Shown here one piece after another: positions 34,306-42,961 of a stretch of 64,000 nt of DNA. Position 1 is the stretch's first letter. Every line of letters starts with the position of its first letter. Made by a program: the position numbers and the translations under genes. Under the pieces are notes generated by a model that had not been told where the DNA came from, did no database searches, and saw only the letters and a program-made list of their open reading frames with translations. This DNA comes from Natronococcus amylolyticus DSM 10524 (GTDB taxonomy: Archaea > Halobacteriota > Halobacteria > Halobacteriales > Natrialbaceae): the NCBI RefSeq assembly GCF_000337675.1, contig NZ_AOIB01000013.1, forward strand, positions 360,489-424,488. Reading direction: 5' to 3'.

Positions 34306-35382
34306 ATGAGTTTCGACATCACCACCTTCCACGCTGAGGCCGTCCGAACCCCGTCACACGAGGACGTCTCGGCGATGCGCGAACTGCTGCTCGAGACGCT
34401 GCGCGAGGCCGGCCACGAGCCCGAGGTTGACGCCCGCGGGAACCTGCTGGCGAGTCGCGGCAGCGACGACGGCCCCCACATCGTACTCAACACCCATTTC
34501 GACACCGTCGCGCCCCACGTCCCCTACGAACGCGACGGCGACACGGTGCGCGGCCGCGGTGCCTGCGACGCGAAGGGGCCCCTCGCCGCGTTGCTTGCAG
34601 CCTTCCTCCGGGCTGAGCCGACTGCCGGACGGGTCACGCTCGCCCTGACGCCCGACGAGGAGACGCTGATGACCGGCGCCGAACACCTCGGACGGACACT
34701 GTCGGCCGACGGCTATATCGTCGGCGAGCCGACCGAACTCGACGTCTGTGTCGCCGCCCGCGGCCAGTGTGAGGGGACGATCACCCTCGACGGCGAGGCC
34801 GGCCACGCGGCGAGTGTTCCGGCCGAACGAAATCCGGTGTTCGGACTCGCCGACGTCCTCGAGGCGCTAAGACACTACGACGAGACCCGAGGGTCGGAGA
34901 CGGACCCGATACTCGGCGAGCCGAAGCTGACGCCCTCGGCGCTGTCTGGCGGTGAGGCGCCCAACCGCGTGCCCGGCTCCTGTCGGCTGACCTTCGACCG
35001 CCGGAACGTCCCGCCCGAAACGAGCGACTCGTTTCGCGAGGAGCTGCAGGCGTCCCTCGAGACGCACGTCCCCGAGGCGTTCTCGGTATCGGTCGAGTTG
35101 ATCCGACCCGACACGCCGTTTCCGGATCCGTTCGTCACCGACGAGGACGAGCCGCTGGTGCGCGCGCTCGAGGCCGCGAGTGGGGGCGAGATCCGCCCGT
35201 TCGGGGCGGCGACCGAGGCCTCGTTCTTCGCCACCGACGCACCGACCGTCGTCTTCGGACCGGGTGCGCTGGACGACGACGACGGTCCCGTCGCCCACGC
35301 CGAACGCGAGTACGTCCGACTCACCGAGGTCGAAACCGCAGCCGACGCCGTCACGGAGACCCTCGAGTCGCTACTCTCGTGA
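34306..35382 (+). CDS. dapE: Succinyl-diaminopimelate desuccinylase (M20 peptidase family)
   Basis: A 358-residue M20 metallohydrolase. Metal ligands are in LNTHFDTVAPH, GRGACDAKGPLAALL and the acidic TPDEETLMTGAEHL; GEPTELDVCVAARG and a dimerisation domain starting AGHAASVPAERNP follow. With dapD and lysA nearby, the desuccinylase role is well supported, though M20 enzymes of other specificity look alike. Start ATG at 34306 (MSFDITTFHAEAVRTPSHEDVS). Confidence 0.88.
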   Translation: MSFDITTFHAEAVRTPSHEDVSAMRELLLETLREAGHEPEVDARGNLLASRGSDDGPHIVLNTHFDTVAPHVPYERDGDTVRGRGACDAKGPLAALLAAFLRAEPTAGRVTLALTPDEETLMTGAEHLGRTLSADGYIVGEPTELDVCVAARGQCEGTITLDGEAGHAASVPAERNPVFGLADVLEALRHYDETRGSETDPILGEPKLTPSALSGGEAPNRVPGSCRLTFDRRNVPPETSDSFREELQASLETHVPEAFSVSVELIRPDTPFPDPFVTDEDEPLVRALEAASGGEIRPFGAATEASFFATDAPTVVFGPGALDDDDGPVAHAEREYVRLTEVETAADAVTETLESLLS

Positions 35383-35528
35383 TCGCCCCGCTCCGATCGG
35401 TCGGTCGGCAAAATCGTGCGCGCTCGATCACGATAGGTTTAGGGCTCTACCGATAACTTCGACTGACAGTCGGCTCGAATCCGAGCGATAACACTATTCA
35501 CGGTTGACGTGATAGATCACACCGACTA

Positions 35529-37433
35529 ATGACCGCGGAGAAGGCAGAGGAGGGGGCCGGCGGCGGATCCGACGACGAGGGGGTTCGCGAGGCGCTGTCG
35601 CTGCGCGAGCAGGCGATAGACGAAGCACCCGTCGGGATCGTCATCACCGATCCCAGCCGGGCGGACAATCCGATCACGTATGCGAACGAGGGGTTCGTTC
35701 GGGTCACCGGCTACGCTCGGAGCGAGATCCTCGGTCGGAACTGTCGGTTCCTCCAGGGGGAACGAACCGATCCGGAACCGGTCGAGCGAATGCGAGCGGC
35801 GATCGACGCGGGCGAATCGGTCACCGTCGAACTGCTGAACTACCGGAGGGACGGCGATCCGTTCTGGAACCGCGTGACGATCGCGCCGCTGTTCGACGGT
35901 AACGAGGTGGCAAACTTCGTCGGTATCCAGCAGGACGTGACGGACCGCATTCGGCGGGAGCGCGAACTCGAGCGTGAGCGCGAGTTCGTCGAGCAGGGAC
36001 TCGACGTGCTCGACGACGTCTTCTACGTGATCGGAACGGACGGACGACTTCGTCGCTGGAACGAACGGCTTCCCGAAGTGACCGGTTACACCGACGACGA
36101 GATCGCCGAGATGAACGCCCTGGAATTCGTTCCGGCCGACGAGCAGGAGACAATAACGCGTTCGATCGAGGACGTGCTGGCCGGCGAACCCGAAACCGTC
36201 GAATCGGCGCTGCTTACAGCTGATGGCAACCGGATTCCCTACGAATTTACTGGCTCCCGGCTGACAGATCCCGACGGGGAACTGATCGGAGTCGTCGGCA
36301 CTGGACGGGAGGTCGCCGAGCGAACACGCCACCGGACGGTCCTCGAGTCGCTTCACGAGATCGCGACGACGATCCAGACCGCGGAGTCGGTCGACGCCGT
36401 CTGCGAACGGACCGTCGACGCGGCGGCCGACGTCCTCGAGTTCGACCTCTGCTCGTTGCTGCTGTGCGAGGATGAGTGGCTGGTTCCGCGAGCGACCTCG
36501 GCCAACGCCCCGACCGACGGGAGTCGGCCGATGCGGCTCGATCAGGGGCTCGCCGGCAAGACGTTTGAGTCCGGCGAGTCCTTCCTCGTCGACGAAGTCA
36601 CACCCGACGGTGACGCCGACCCCGCGAAGGACTGCTACCGATCGGGCTTCAGCGTCCCGGTCGGCGACGCCGGCGTGTTCCAGGCGGCCAGCACCGAGAC
36701 GTCGGCGTTCGACGCCCAGGACGTCGAGTTCGCGGAACTGCTCGTCAGCCACACCGCGAACGCGATCGAGCGACTCGAGCGCGAGGCCGCCCTCGAGCGC
36801 CAGAACGATCGCCTCGAGGAGTTCGCCAGCATCGTCTCCCACGACCTGCGAAACCCGCTGAACGTGGCCGCGGGTCGGCTCGAGCTCGCCCGCGAGGGGT
36901 GTGACGACGACAACCTCGAGGACGTCGCGCGGGCCCACGATCGAATGGAGGCACTGATCGACGATCTCCTGGCGCTGGCGCGGGAGGGACGGGCCGTCCT
37001 CGAGACCGAACCCGTCGACGTCGCGGCGGCCGTCGCCGACTGCTGGTGTCACGTCGAGACCGCCGAGGCATCCCTCGAGGTCGAGACGGAGCGAGCGATC
37101 GAGGCGGACCCGAGCCGGCTCCAGCGGCTCCTCGAGAACCTCGTTCGCAACGCGGTCGAACACGGCGGGTCCGACGTGACCGTTACGGTCGGAGAGCTGG
37201 CGGACGGGATCTACGTCGAGGACGACGGGCCCGGGATCCCGACGGAGAAACGCGAGGCGGTGTTCGAGACGGGCTACTCGGAGCGTCGGGGCGGAACGGG
37301 GTTCGGACTCGGGATCGTCGAACGGATCTGCGACGCACACGGCTGGGACGTAGCCGTAACCGACGGCGCCGACGGCGGGGCGAGATTCGAACTCACCGGG
37401 CTCGAGTTCGTCGACTGCGATCGCGAGCGGTGA
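35529..37433 (+). CDS. LOV-PAS-GAF sensor histidine kinase (putative blue-light receptor)
   Basis: A 634-residue soluble kinase. Residues about 30-140 are a LOV-type PAS: GRNCRFLQG at 69-77 with the flavin-adduct Cys72, NYRRDGDPFWN, and FVGIQQDVT near the end. A second PAS (about 150-260) and a GAF domain (about 270-420) follow. The phosphoacceptor is His438 in IVSHDLRNPLN; the ATPase domain has the N box LLENLVRNAVEHGG, VEDDGPGIP and GGTGFGLGIVERI. No response regulator gene lies next to it. The light-sensing role is inferred from the complete LOV signature. Confidence 0.9.
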   Translation: MTAEKAEEGAGGGSDDEGVREALSLREQAIDEAPVGIVITDPSRADNPITYANEGFVRVTGYARSEILGRNCRFLQGERTDPEPVERMRAAIDAGESVTVELLNYRRDGDPFWNRVTIAPLFDGNEVANFVGIQQDVTDRIRRERELEREREFVEQGLDVLDDVFYVIGTDGRLRRWNERLPEVTGYTDDEIAEMNALEFVPADEQETITRSIEDVLAGEPETVESALLTADGNRIPYEFTGSRLTDPDGELIGVVGTGREVAERTRHRTVLESLHEIATTIQTAESVDAVCERTVDAAADVLEFDLCSLLLCEDEWLVPRATSANAPTDGSRPMRLDQGLAGKTFESGESFLVDEVTPDGDADPAKDCYRSGFSVPVGDAGVFQAASTETSAFDAQDVEFAELLVSHTANAIERLEREAALERQNDRLEEFASIVSHDLRNPLNVAAGRLELAREGCDDDNLEDVARAHDRMEALIDDLLALAREGRAVLETEPVDVAAAVADCWCHVETAEASLEVETERAIEADPSRLQRLLENLVRNAVEHGGSDVTVTVGELADGIYVEDDGPGIPTEKREAVFETGYSERRGGTGFGLGIVERICDAHGWDVAVTDGADGGARFELTGLEFVDCDRER

Positions 37434-37446
37434 CGCGTGCCGCGTC

Positions 37447-37545
37447 TCACCACTGGGTCGAGATATACAGCAGGATGATCATACAGACGATCCCGATGAG
37501 AAAGAGCACGGCGGTAGCGATCTCGGGAAAGAGTGCCTCGAACAT
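37447..37545 (-). CDS. Very small single-helix membrane protein (candidate)
   Basis: A 32-residue frame: MFEALFPEIATAVLFLIGIV then CMIILLYISTQW. It has one clear membrane helix with an acidic start and aromatic end. It fills the gap after the histidine kinase and is convergent with it (13 bases between stops). No promoter or homologue was recognised, so the call rests on the clean hydrophobic pattern and start only. Confidence 0.4.
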   Translation of the reverse strand: MFEALFPEIATAVLFLIGIVCMIILLYISTQW

Positions 37546-37734
37546 GGGTATCCGTAGCGGTCGTCTGTTCAAATCAGTATTGGTCGAACGGTCGTGAGAA
37601 GAGCGAAACTCGGACCTATCCGTCGTCGCCGGATCGGAGCAAGCTGCGAGGGAACCGACGCACTCGCGACGGCGCTAATCGGCAACACTGGCCGATCGCT
37701 CGAACGGCTCCATCGAGCAGGTCCGAGCCGGAGA

Positions 37735-39120
37735 TCAGTCGAGATCGTCGACCAGGTCGCCCGAGACCCCCGTGTACGTGGCAGGGGTCAGCTCGCGTAG
37801 CTCCCGGCGCACGTCGTCGTCGACCTCGAGGTCGTCGAACAGTTCGTGGAAGTCCTCGAGGGAGACCTCCCGCCCGCGGGTGAGCTCCTTGACCCGCTCG
37901 TAGGCGCCCTCCTGGCCCTCCCGGCGGAGGATCGTCTGGACGGCCTCGCCGATGATCTCGGGGGTCGACTCGAGCTCGTCGCGCATAACGTGTTCGTTCG
38001 GGACGACCTTCTCGAGGCCCGCAGCGGTCTTGTCGTAGCCGATCAGGCAGTGGGCGAGGGCCGCACCCATATTGCGTTTGACCGTCGAGTCCGAGAGATC
38101 CCGCTGAAGCCTCGAGGTCGTGACGTAGTCGGCGAGAAAGGCGAGGTCGGCGTTGGCCTTCGAGAGGTTCCCCTCGCTGTTCTCGAAGTCGATCGGGTTG
38201 ACCTTGTGGGGCATCGTCGACGACCCCGTCTCGCCCGCGACGGCCTCCTGGCCGAGGTAGCGATCGGAGACGTAGAGCCACATGTCCAGGTCGAGATCGA
38301 GCAGGACGTCGTTGACGCCTCGAAAGGCGTCGAACAGCGCCGCGAGGTCGTCACAGGGGTTGACCTGGGTCGTCAGCGGGACGAACTCGAGGCCGAGGTC
38401 CTCGACGAACGCCTCGGCGAACGCCGACCAGTCGACGTCTGGGTAGGCCGCGACGTGGGCCGCGTAGGTGCCCGAGGCTCCGCCGAGCTTGCCCGAGAGG
38501 CCGTCCGCCGCGGTCCGAATCCGACCCGTCGCCCGACCCAGTCGGGCCGCGTAGACGGCCAGTTCCTTGCCGAACGTCGTCGGCGTCGCGGGCTGGCCGT
38601 GGGTTCGGGCGAGCATCGGCAGGTCGCGGTGTTCGCGAGCCATCTCCGCGAGGGTCTCCCGGAGGTCGTAGAGGGTCGGCAGCAGCACCTCGTCGACGGC
38701 CTCGGCGAGGAGCAGGCGGTGGGCGAGGTTGTTCACGTCCTCGCTGGTCAGCCCGAAGTGGATCCAGGGACCGGCGTCGCTGCCCTCGGGCAGGCGGTGG
38801 CGGACGAAGTACTCGACGGCCTTGACGTCGTGGTTGGTCGCCTCGAACTCGCCGTAGCCGTCGGTCTCGAGGGTCTTGATCAGCCGGGCGTCCTCCTCGG
38901 CGAAGTGTTCGTACAGCCCGCGCAGGTGCTCGCGGCCCTCGAGGGAGAGCTCCAGGGGCGTCGCCTCGAGGTCGGCCAGCGCGATCAGGTACTCGACCTC
39001 GACGCGGACGCGAGCCCGCATCAGCGCGGCCTCGCTGGCGTACGGCGAGAGCCGTTCGGTCCGACCCGCGTAGCGGCCGTCGATCGGCGAGACGGCGTAC
39101 AGGGCGTGGGTGTCGGTCAT
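37735..39120 (-). CDS. purB: Adenylosuccinate lyase
   Basis: A 461-residue fumarase/aspartase-superfamily lyase acting twice in purine synthesis (SAICAR and adenylosuccinate cleavage). Motifs: SPIDGRYAGRTERLS at the N-terminus, TNHDVKAVEYFVRH, GLTSEDVNNLAHRLLL, RTHGQPATPTTFGKE, and the signature GSSTMPHKVNPIDFEN with the mobile catalytic loop. The true start is the ATG at 39120, although the frame stays open for 2 kb further upstream. It is divergent from purNH. Confidence 0.96.
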   Translation of the reverse strand: MTDTHALYAVSPIDGRYAGRTERLSPYASEAALMRARVRVEVEYLIALADLEATPLELSLEGREHLRGLYEHFAEEDARLIKTLETDGYGEFEATNHDVKAVEYFVRHRLPEGSDAGPWIHFGLTSEDVNNLAHRLLLAEAVDEVLLPTLYDLRETLAEMAREHRDLPMLARTHGQPATPTTFGKELAVYAARLGRATGRIRTAADGLSGKLGGASGTYAAHVAAYPDVDWSAFAEAFVEDLGLEFVPLTTQVNPCDDLAALFDAFRGVNDVLLDLDLDMWLYVSDRYLGQEAVAGETGSSTMPHKVNPIDFENSEGNLSKANADLAFLADYVTTSRLQRDLSDSTVKRNMGAALAHCLIGYDKTAAGLEKVVPNEHVMRDELESTPEIIGEAVQTILRREGQEGAYERVKELTRGREVSLEDFHELFDDLEVDDDVRRELRELTPATYTGVSGDLVDDLD

Positions 39121-39288
39121 CGTTCCGATCCTTTCCAGCGGGGTGCAAAAGCGTATCGAAACGGGGAGCCACGACCGTGCATACTTCGAGAATACGAAGC
39201 CGAAATACCGCCGTAGCGATGCTCGATTGTGTATACCTCGCCGTTCGAGACCGCAACGGCTTTCCCGATCGCGGGCGCGGATTCGACC

Positions 39289-40920
39289 ATGACCCGAATC
39301 GCCGGACTGGCCGGCAACCGAGGCCGCAACCTGTTGAACGTCGCCGACCGTCGACCGGGCGGGGCCGACCTCGCCGTCGTGCTGTCCGACGATCCCGAGG
39401 CGCCGGTCCTCGAGGCCGCAGCCGAACGCGGGATCGCCACCGAGGTCGTTCCCCTCGAGGACGGGGTGAACCGCCGCGAGCACGAGCGGGCGGTCAACGA
39501 GGCGCTCGCCGACTACGAGTTCGACCTGGTCTGTCTCGACGGCTACATGCGGATCCTCTCCGATACGTTCCTCGAGGCCCAGCCGACTACGTTGAACGTT
39601 CACCCCTCCCTGCTGCCGGCGTTTCCGGGCGACGACGCCTGGGGCGACGCCCTCGAGGCCGACGTCTCGGTGACCGGCTGTACGGTCCACGTCGTCACCG
39701 ACGCGACCGACGCGAACGGCGAGATCATCGAGGCGGAGATCGACGCCGGCCCGATCGTCACCCAGGAGCCGGTTCCGGTCTACGAGGGCGACGACGCCGA
39801 CTCGCTGAAAGAGCGCGTCCTCCACGAGGGCGAGTTCCGGGCGTACCCGCGGGCGGTGAAGTGGTTCGCCGAGGGTGCGGTGGACGTCGATCTCGAGGCG
39901 GGCGAGGTCTCGGTCGAGACGGACGTCTCGAGCGCCCCCGACGCCGAGGGACTCCCCGCGCGGCGCCTCGCCTCGAGCGACCGTCTCAATACCCTCCGCT
40001 ACGGCGAGAACCCCCACCAGGACGCCGCGGTGTACGCCGACTACACCTGCGACGAGGCAAGCGTCGTCCACGCCAACCAGTTGAACGAGGGCGCGAAGGC
40101 GCTGTCGTACAACAACTACAACGACGCTGACGGCGCCCTGAACCTCATCAAGGAGTTCGACGAGCCCGCCGCGGCGGTGATCAAACACACCAACCCCGCG
40201 GGCTGTGCGACGGCCGATTCGCTCGCGACGGCCTACGAGCGGGCCCTCTCGACCGACCCGATGAGCGCCTTCGGCGGCATCGTCGCGCTCAACCGGGAGT
40301 GTGACGCCGAAACCGCCGAGCTGGTGATCGACTCGTTCAAGGAGGTCGTCGTCGCGCCCGGCTACGCCGAGGACGCCCTCGAGATCCTCTGCGAGAGGGA
40401 GAACCTTCGGGTGCTCGATGTTGACGAGCTGGGGGAGCGAACGGACCGGTTCACCGAGAAACCGCTTGTCGGGGGACGGCTCGTCCAGGAGCGGGACCTG
40501 CAGTCGATTACCGTCGAGGATCTCGAGGTCGTCACCGAGCGCGAGCCGAGTGCAGAAGAGCTCGAGTCGATGGTGTTCGCCTGGCAGACGCTGAAACACG
40601 TCAAGTCCAACGGGATCCTCCTCGCGCAGGGTACCGAGACCGTCGGCGTCGGGATGGGACAGGTCTCCCGGGTCGACGCGGTTCGGCTGGCGGCGATGAA
40701 GGCCAACGAACACGCCGAGGGGAAAGACGCCGAGGGCGCCGTGATGGCCTCGGACGCCTTCTTCCCGTTCCCCGACGGGATCGAGGAGGCCGCCGAGGCG
40801 GGGATCGGGGCCGTCGTCCAGCCCGGCGGCTCGGTCAACGACGACGATGTGATCGCCGCCGCGGACGAACACGGGATCGCGATGGCGTTTACGGGCCAGC
40901 GGTCGTTCAGACACGATTAG
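39289..40920 (+). CDS. purH: PurN-PurH fusion: GAR formyltransferase plus AICAR formyltransferase domain
   Basis: A 543-residue fusion. Residues 1-210 resemble PurN (GLAGNRGRNLLN, the LDGYMRILSDTFL segment, and the active-site NVHPSLLPAFPG with the key Asn-His; VTGCTVHVVTDATDANGEII). Residues 215-543 are the AICAR transformylase part of PurH: LRYGENPHQDAAVYA, NNYNDADGALNLI, AVIKHTNPAGCA, SAFGGIVALN, and the late VMASDAFFPFPDGIEEAAEAG. The MGS-like IMP cyclohydrolase domain of bacterial PurH is absent; archaea use PurO for that step. The 3' end is duplicated downstream. Confidence 0.93.
   Translation: MTRIAGLAGNRGRNLLNVADRRPGGADLAVVLSDDPEAPVLEAAAERGIATEVVPLEDGVNRREHERAVNEALADYEFDLVCLDGYMRILSDTFLEAQPTTLNVHPSLLPAFPGDDAWGDALEADVSVTGCTVHVVTDATDANGEIIEAEIDAGPIVTQEPVPVYEGDDADSLKERVLHEGEFRAYPRAVKWFAEGAVDVDLEAGEVSVETDVSSAPDAEGLPARRLASSDRLNTLRYGENPHQDAAVYADYTCDEASVVHANQLNEGAKALSYNNYNDADGALNLIKEFDEPAAAVIKHTNPAGCATADSLATAYERALSTDPMSAFGGIVALNRECDAETAELVIDSFKEVVVAPGYAEDALEILCERENLRVLDVDELGERTDRFTEKPLVGGRLVQERDLQSITVEDLEVVTEREPSAEELESMVFAWQTLKHVKSNGILLAQGTETVGVGMGQVSRVDAVRLAAMKANEHAEGKDAEGAVMASDAFFPFPDGIEEAAEAGIGAVVQPGGSVNDDDVIAAADEHGIAMAFTGQRSFRHD
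40878..40916 (+). repeat. 39-base direct repeat, copy 1 (3' end of purNH)
   Basis: Identical over 39 bases to 41073-41111. It encodes the last residues of purNH (AMAFTGQRSFRHD). The gene stops here with TAG. Confidence 0.9.
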
Positions 40921-41072
40921 CAGCCGCGAGCGAACGAGAGTGCGGCACAACGCGCCCAAAAGGGCGAACGGGCAACGCCCGTGAGTCAGTGAGCGAGTGG
41001 ATTTTTGGTCCAGATTTTTGCGCGAGCGGTGACTGACCGGAGGGAAGGAGCCCGAGCGGAAAAAGGTGGATC
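40921..41072. repeat. Hairpin-bearing segment inserted between the two repeat copies
   Basis: About 150 bases, no gene. It contains CGCCC/GGGCG (40953-40966) and ACGGGC/GCCCGT (40968-40982, 3-base loop) and GTGAGCGAGTGG-type sequence that is the reverse complement style of the cluster at 32.15 kb. Its position between two identical copies of the gene end suggests insertion or duplication. Confidence 0.5.
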
Positions 41073-41111
41073 CGCGATGGCGTTTACGGGCCAGCGGTCG
41101 TTCAGACACGA
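41073..41111 (+). repeat. 39-base direct repeat, copy 2 (remnant of purNH 3' end)
   Basis: Identical to 40878-40916 and in the same orientation. It is followed by C then TGA, so it keeps a reading-frame end (RHD then stop) although no gene enters it. Confidence 0.9.
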
Positions 41112-41404
41112 CTGAACGGGTCAGAAGCCAGCGGCTCGTCGGAGCCACCGTTCGGGACTTCGTGCTGTCGCGGATCTCGAGCGTTCTCGATTCGCGCGAC
41201 TCGAGAACTACAGCGACGGTAGCGGCCGCTCGCGAGTAGTAGAAAGACGGGGTAGGCCAGCCAGCGGAGACCGCGCGTGGAAACCACGCGGGCCGAAAGG
41301 TAGCCGGCTGGCCGTGCCGTCCACCCAACTCTCTTCGCTGTCGCTACAAAACACCTCCGGAACGGGAACGAGACCACCGTCGATCCCAAGTCCAGCGCTC
41401 GCGG
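41112..41404. other. Intergenic region with long stems before the Usp gene
   Basis: About 290 bases between convergent genes. It holds GTTCTCGA/TCGAGAAC (41183-41208) and a nested structure with outer stem GGCCAGCC/GGCTGGCC (41255-41313) and inner stem CGCGTGG/CCACGCG (41274-41290, loop AAA). It could hold terminators or a structured RNA. A 95-codon minus-strand frame here is Arg-rich and not convincing. Confidence 0.4.
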
Positions 41405-42265
41405 TTACCGAAATCGATCCCGTAGCCGTCGCCACAGCGCCTCCGGAACGTCCTGTTTTCGCTTGGCCATGATGACTGCGCTCTCGGCCTCCCGACCGAT
41501 CGCCTCGGGGACGTCCCCGACCAGCGCCCGCCGGAGAAAGGCGCCCTCGGCCGCGCCGACGACGGTCACGTCGTGCTCGCTCGAGCGCTCGACGATCGTC
41601 TCGACGACCGATCCCTCGAGGACGGTCTGCTCGACGGACTCGACGGCCCCCAGCGCGGGCGCCGTGCGGTTGAGCAGGTCCCGGGCCTCGGCGACGGTCT
41701 CCTCCTCGCGGTCGGGGACGACGGTGACGAGTTCGATCCGGGCGTCGTGGGCGCGGGCCAGCGCGCCCGCGGTCTCGGCGGCGAACTCCGTGTTGGGGCC
41801 GCCGGCGACGGGGACGAGCACCGACGAGACGGCACGTCGGTCCCGGTCGATGCGCTTGACGAGGACGTCACACGGTGCGTCGGCGAGGACGTCGTCGATG
41901 TAGCTCCCGAGGACGACGTCGCGGCGACGGGGTCGGCCACGCCACCCCAGCAGGATCGCGTCGACGGACTCGTCGGTCGCGACGCCGCGGATCCCGTCGG
42001 CGACGCTTCGGCCGAACCGAACCCGACCCACCGCGGCGACGCCGTACCCCGTCGCTCGCTCGACCGCGTCGGCGACCAGCGCCTCCTGATCGTCGACGTC
42101 GAACTGGTGGCGGGCATCGCCGAGTGGAACCTGCATCGGGACAGTGACGACCGAGAGCACGAGGATCTCGAGGTCGCGATCGGTCGCGAGGTCGATCGCG
42201 GTGTCGAGTAACCGGTCCGAAGTTTCGGGGTTCGCGACGGGGACGAGGAGACGATCGCCTGACAT
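41405..42265 (-). CDS. Tandem universal stress protein (two UspA domains)
   Basis: A 286-residue protein of two Usp folds. The first (residues 1-140) has LLVPVANPETSDRLLDTAIDL and ends VDAILLGWRGRPRRRDVVLGSYIDDVL, close to the ATP-binding GxxGxxxxxxGS pattern; the second (about 145-265) starts SSVLVPVAGGPNTEFAAETAG and ends DVTVVGAAEGAFLRRALVGDVPEAI. A basic C-terminal tail follows. The start MSGDRLLVPV at 42265 is the family-like one. Usp proteins respond to stress, but the trigger is unknown. Confidence 0.88.
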   Translation of the reverse strand: MSGDRLLVPVANPETSDRLLDTAIDLATDRDLEILVLSVVTVPMQVPLGDARHQFDVDDQEALVADAVERATGYGVAAVGRVRFGRSVADGIRGVATDESVDAILLGWRGRPRRRDVVLGSYIDDVLADAPCDVLVKRIDRDRRAVSSVLVPVAGGPNTEFAAETAGALARAHDARIELVTVVPDREEETVAEARDLLNRTAPALGAVESVEQTVLEGSVVETIVERSSEHDVTVVGAAEGAFLRRALVGDVPEAIGREAESAVIMAKRKQDVPEALWRRLRDRFR

Positions 42266-42336
42266 GCGTCGGGTAGCCGTACTGTCTCCGTGCAGCGATA
42301 AGTAGGCTTTCCCACCACGGCGAGGGGCGACGGCCG

Positions 42337-42873
42337 TCACTCCCGATCCTGCGCGACGAACGCCTCGTAGAACGCCGCCGAGAGGTGGCGGTCCTCCCAC
42401 GCCCGGCGCTCGTCGTCGTCGATCGACGCCCCCCAGATCGCGAGCAGGGTGACGAACGCGCCGATTCCGGGAACGACCGCGATCGCGAGCGTCACCAGCG
42501 GCTCGAGTACGAACACGCCGACGAACCGCGAGACGACCGCCCCGGTATCGATACCGAACAGTGCCCAGCGACCGACGAACGGCGCGAGCGCGACGATCGC
42601 GAGCGGGTAGACGACGGCGTTCAGCAGCGGTCCGCCGGAGCCGCGGACGAACGCGAGTCCGAAGTACGTCCAGACGAGGATCGAGCCGGCCATTCCGCCG
42701 ACGCGCTGTGGGGAGACGTTCGTCTCGCTGGCGAGCACCGAGAGGTCGCCGTAGCCGACGGCGACCGCGCCGAAGTAGCCGATCCAGAAGACGACGACCG
42801 CCACGGCGACCGTCGCCGCGTGCTCGAGCGGGCGCTGGTCGGCAAAGCCGTCGAGTGCGGGTGGACGGTCCAT
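42337..42873 (-). CDS. Membrane protein of unknown function
   Basis: A 178-residue protein with four or five hydrophobic segments: HAATVAVAVVVFWIGYFGAV, the VGGMAGSILVWTYFGLAFV region, LLNAVVYPLAIVALAPFVG, and VLEPLVTLAIAVVPGIGAFV. The N-terminus is cytosolic-like (MDRPPALDGFADQRPLE) and the C-terminus acidic (DDDERRAWEDRHLSAAFYEAF). ATG at 42873 is preferred over the GTG just upstream. It lies 71 bases before the Usp gene on the same strand, so co-transcription is possible. I do not recognise the family. Confidence 0.65.
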   Translation of the reverse strand: MDRPPALDGFADQRPLEHAATVAVAVVVFWIGYFGAVAVGYGDLSVLASETNVSPQRVGGMAGSILVWTYFGLAFVRGSGGPLLNAVVYPLAIVALAPFVGRWALFGIDTGAVVSRFVGVFVLEPLVTLAIAVVPGIGAFVTLLAIWGASIDDDERRAWEDRHLSAAFYEAFVAQDRE

Positions 42874-42961
42874 CACTCGAGCGAGGCGTCGCCTCGTGGT
42901 TCAGCGTTGCGGATCCGGTTCGAAAACGGCGCGTCGAAACTGCCGGGAGACCGAGCGGGGC

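Noticed and set aside
37735..41328. A single reading frame of about 1200 codons on the minus strand
   Set aside because: Only the last 461 codons match a protein (PurB). The rest lies antisense to purNH and reflects the low stop-codon density of GC-rich DNA.
41102..41389. 95-codon minus-strand frame after purNH
   Set aside because: Basic, Cys- and Arg-rich composition, no acidic bias, overlaps hairpins and the duplicated gene end.
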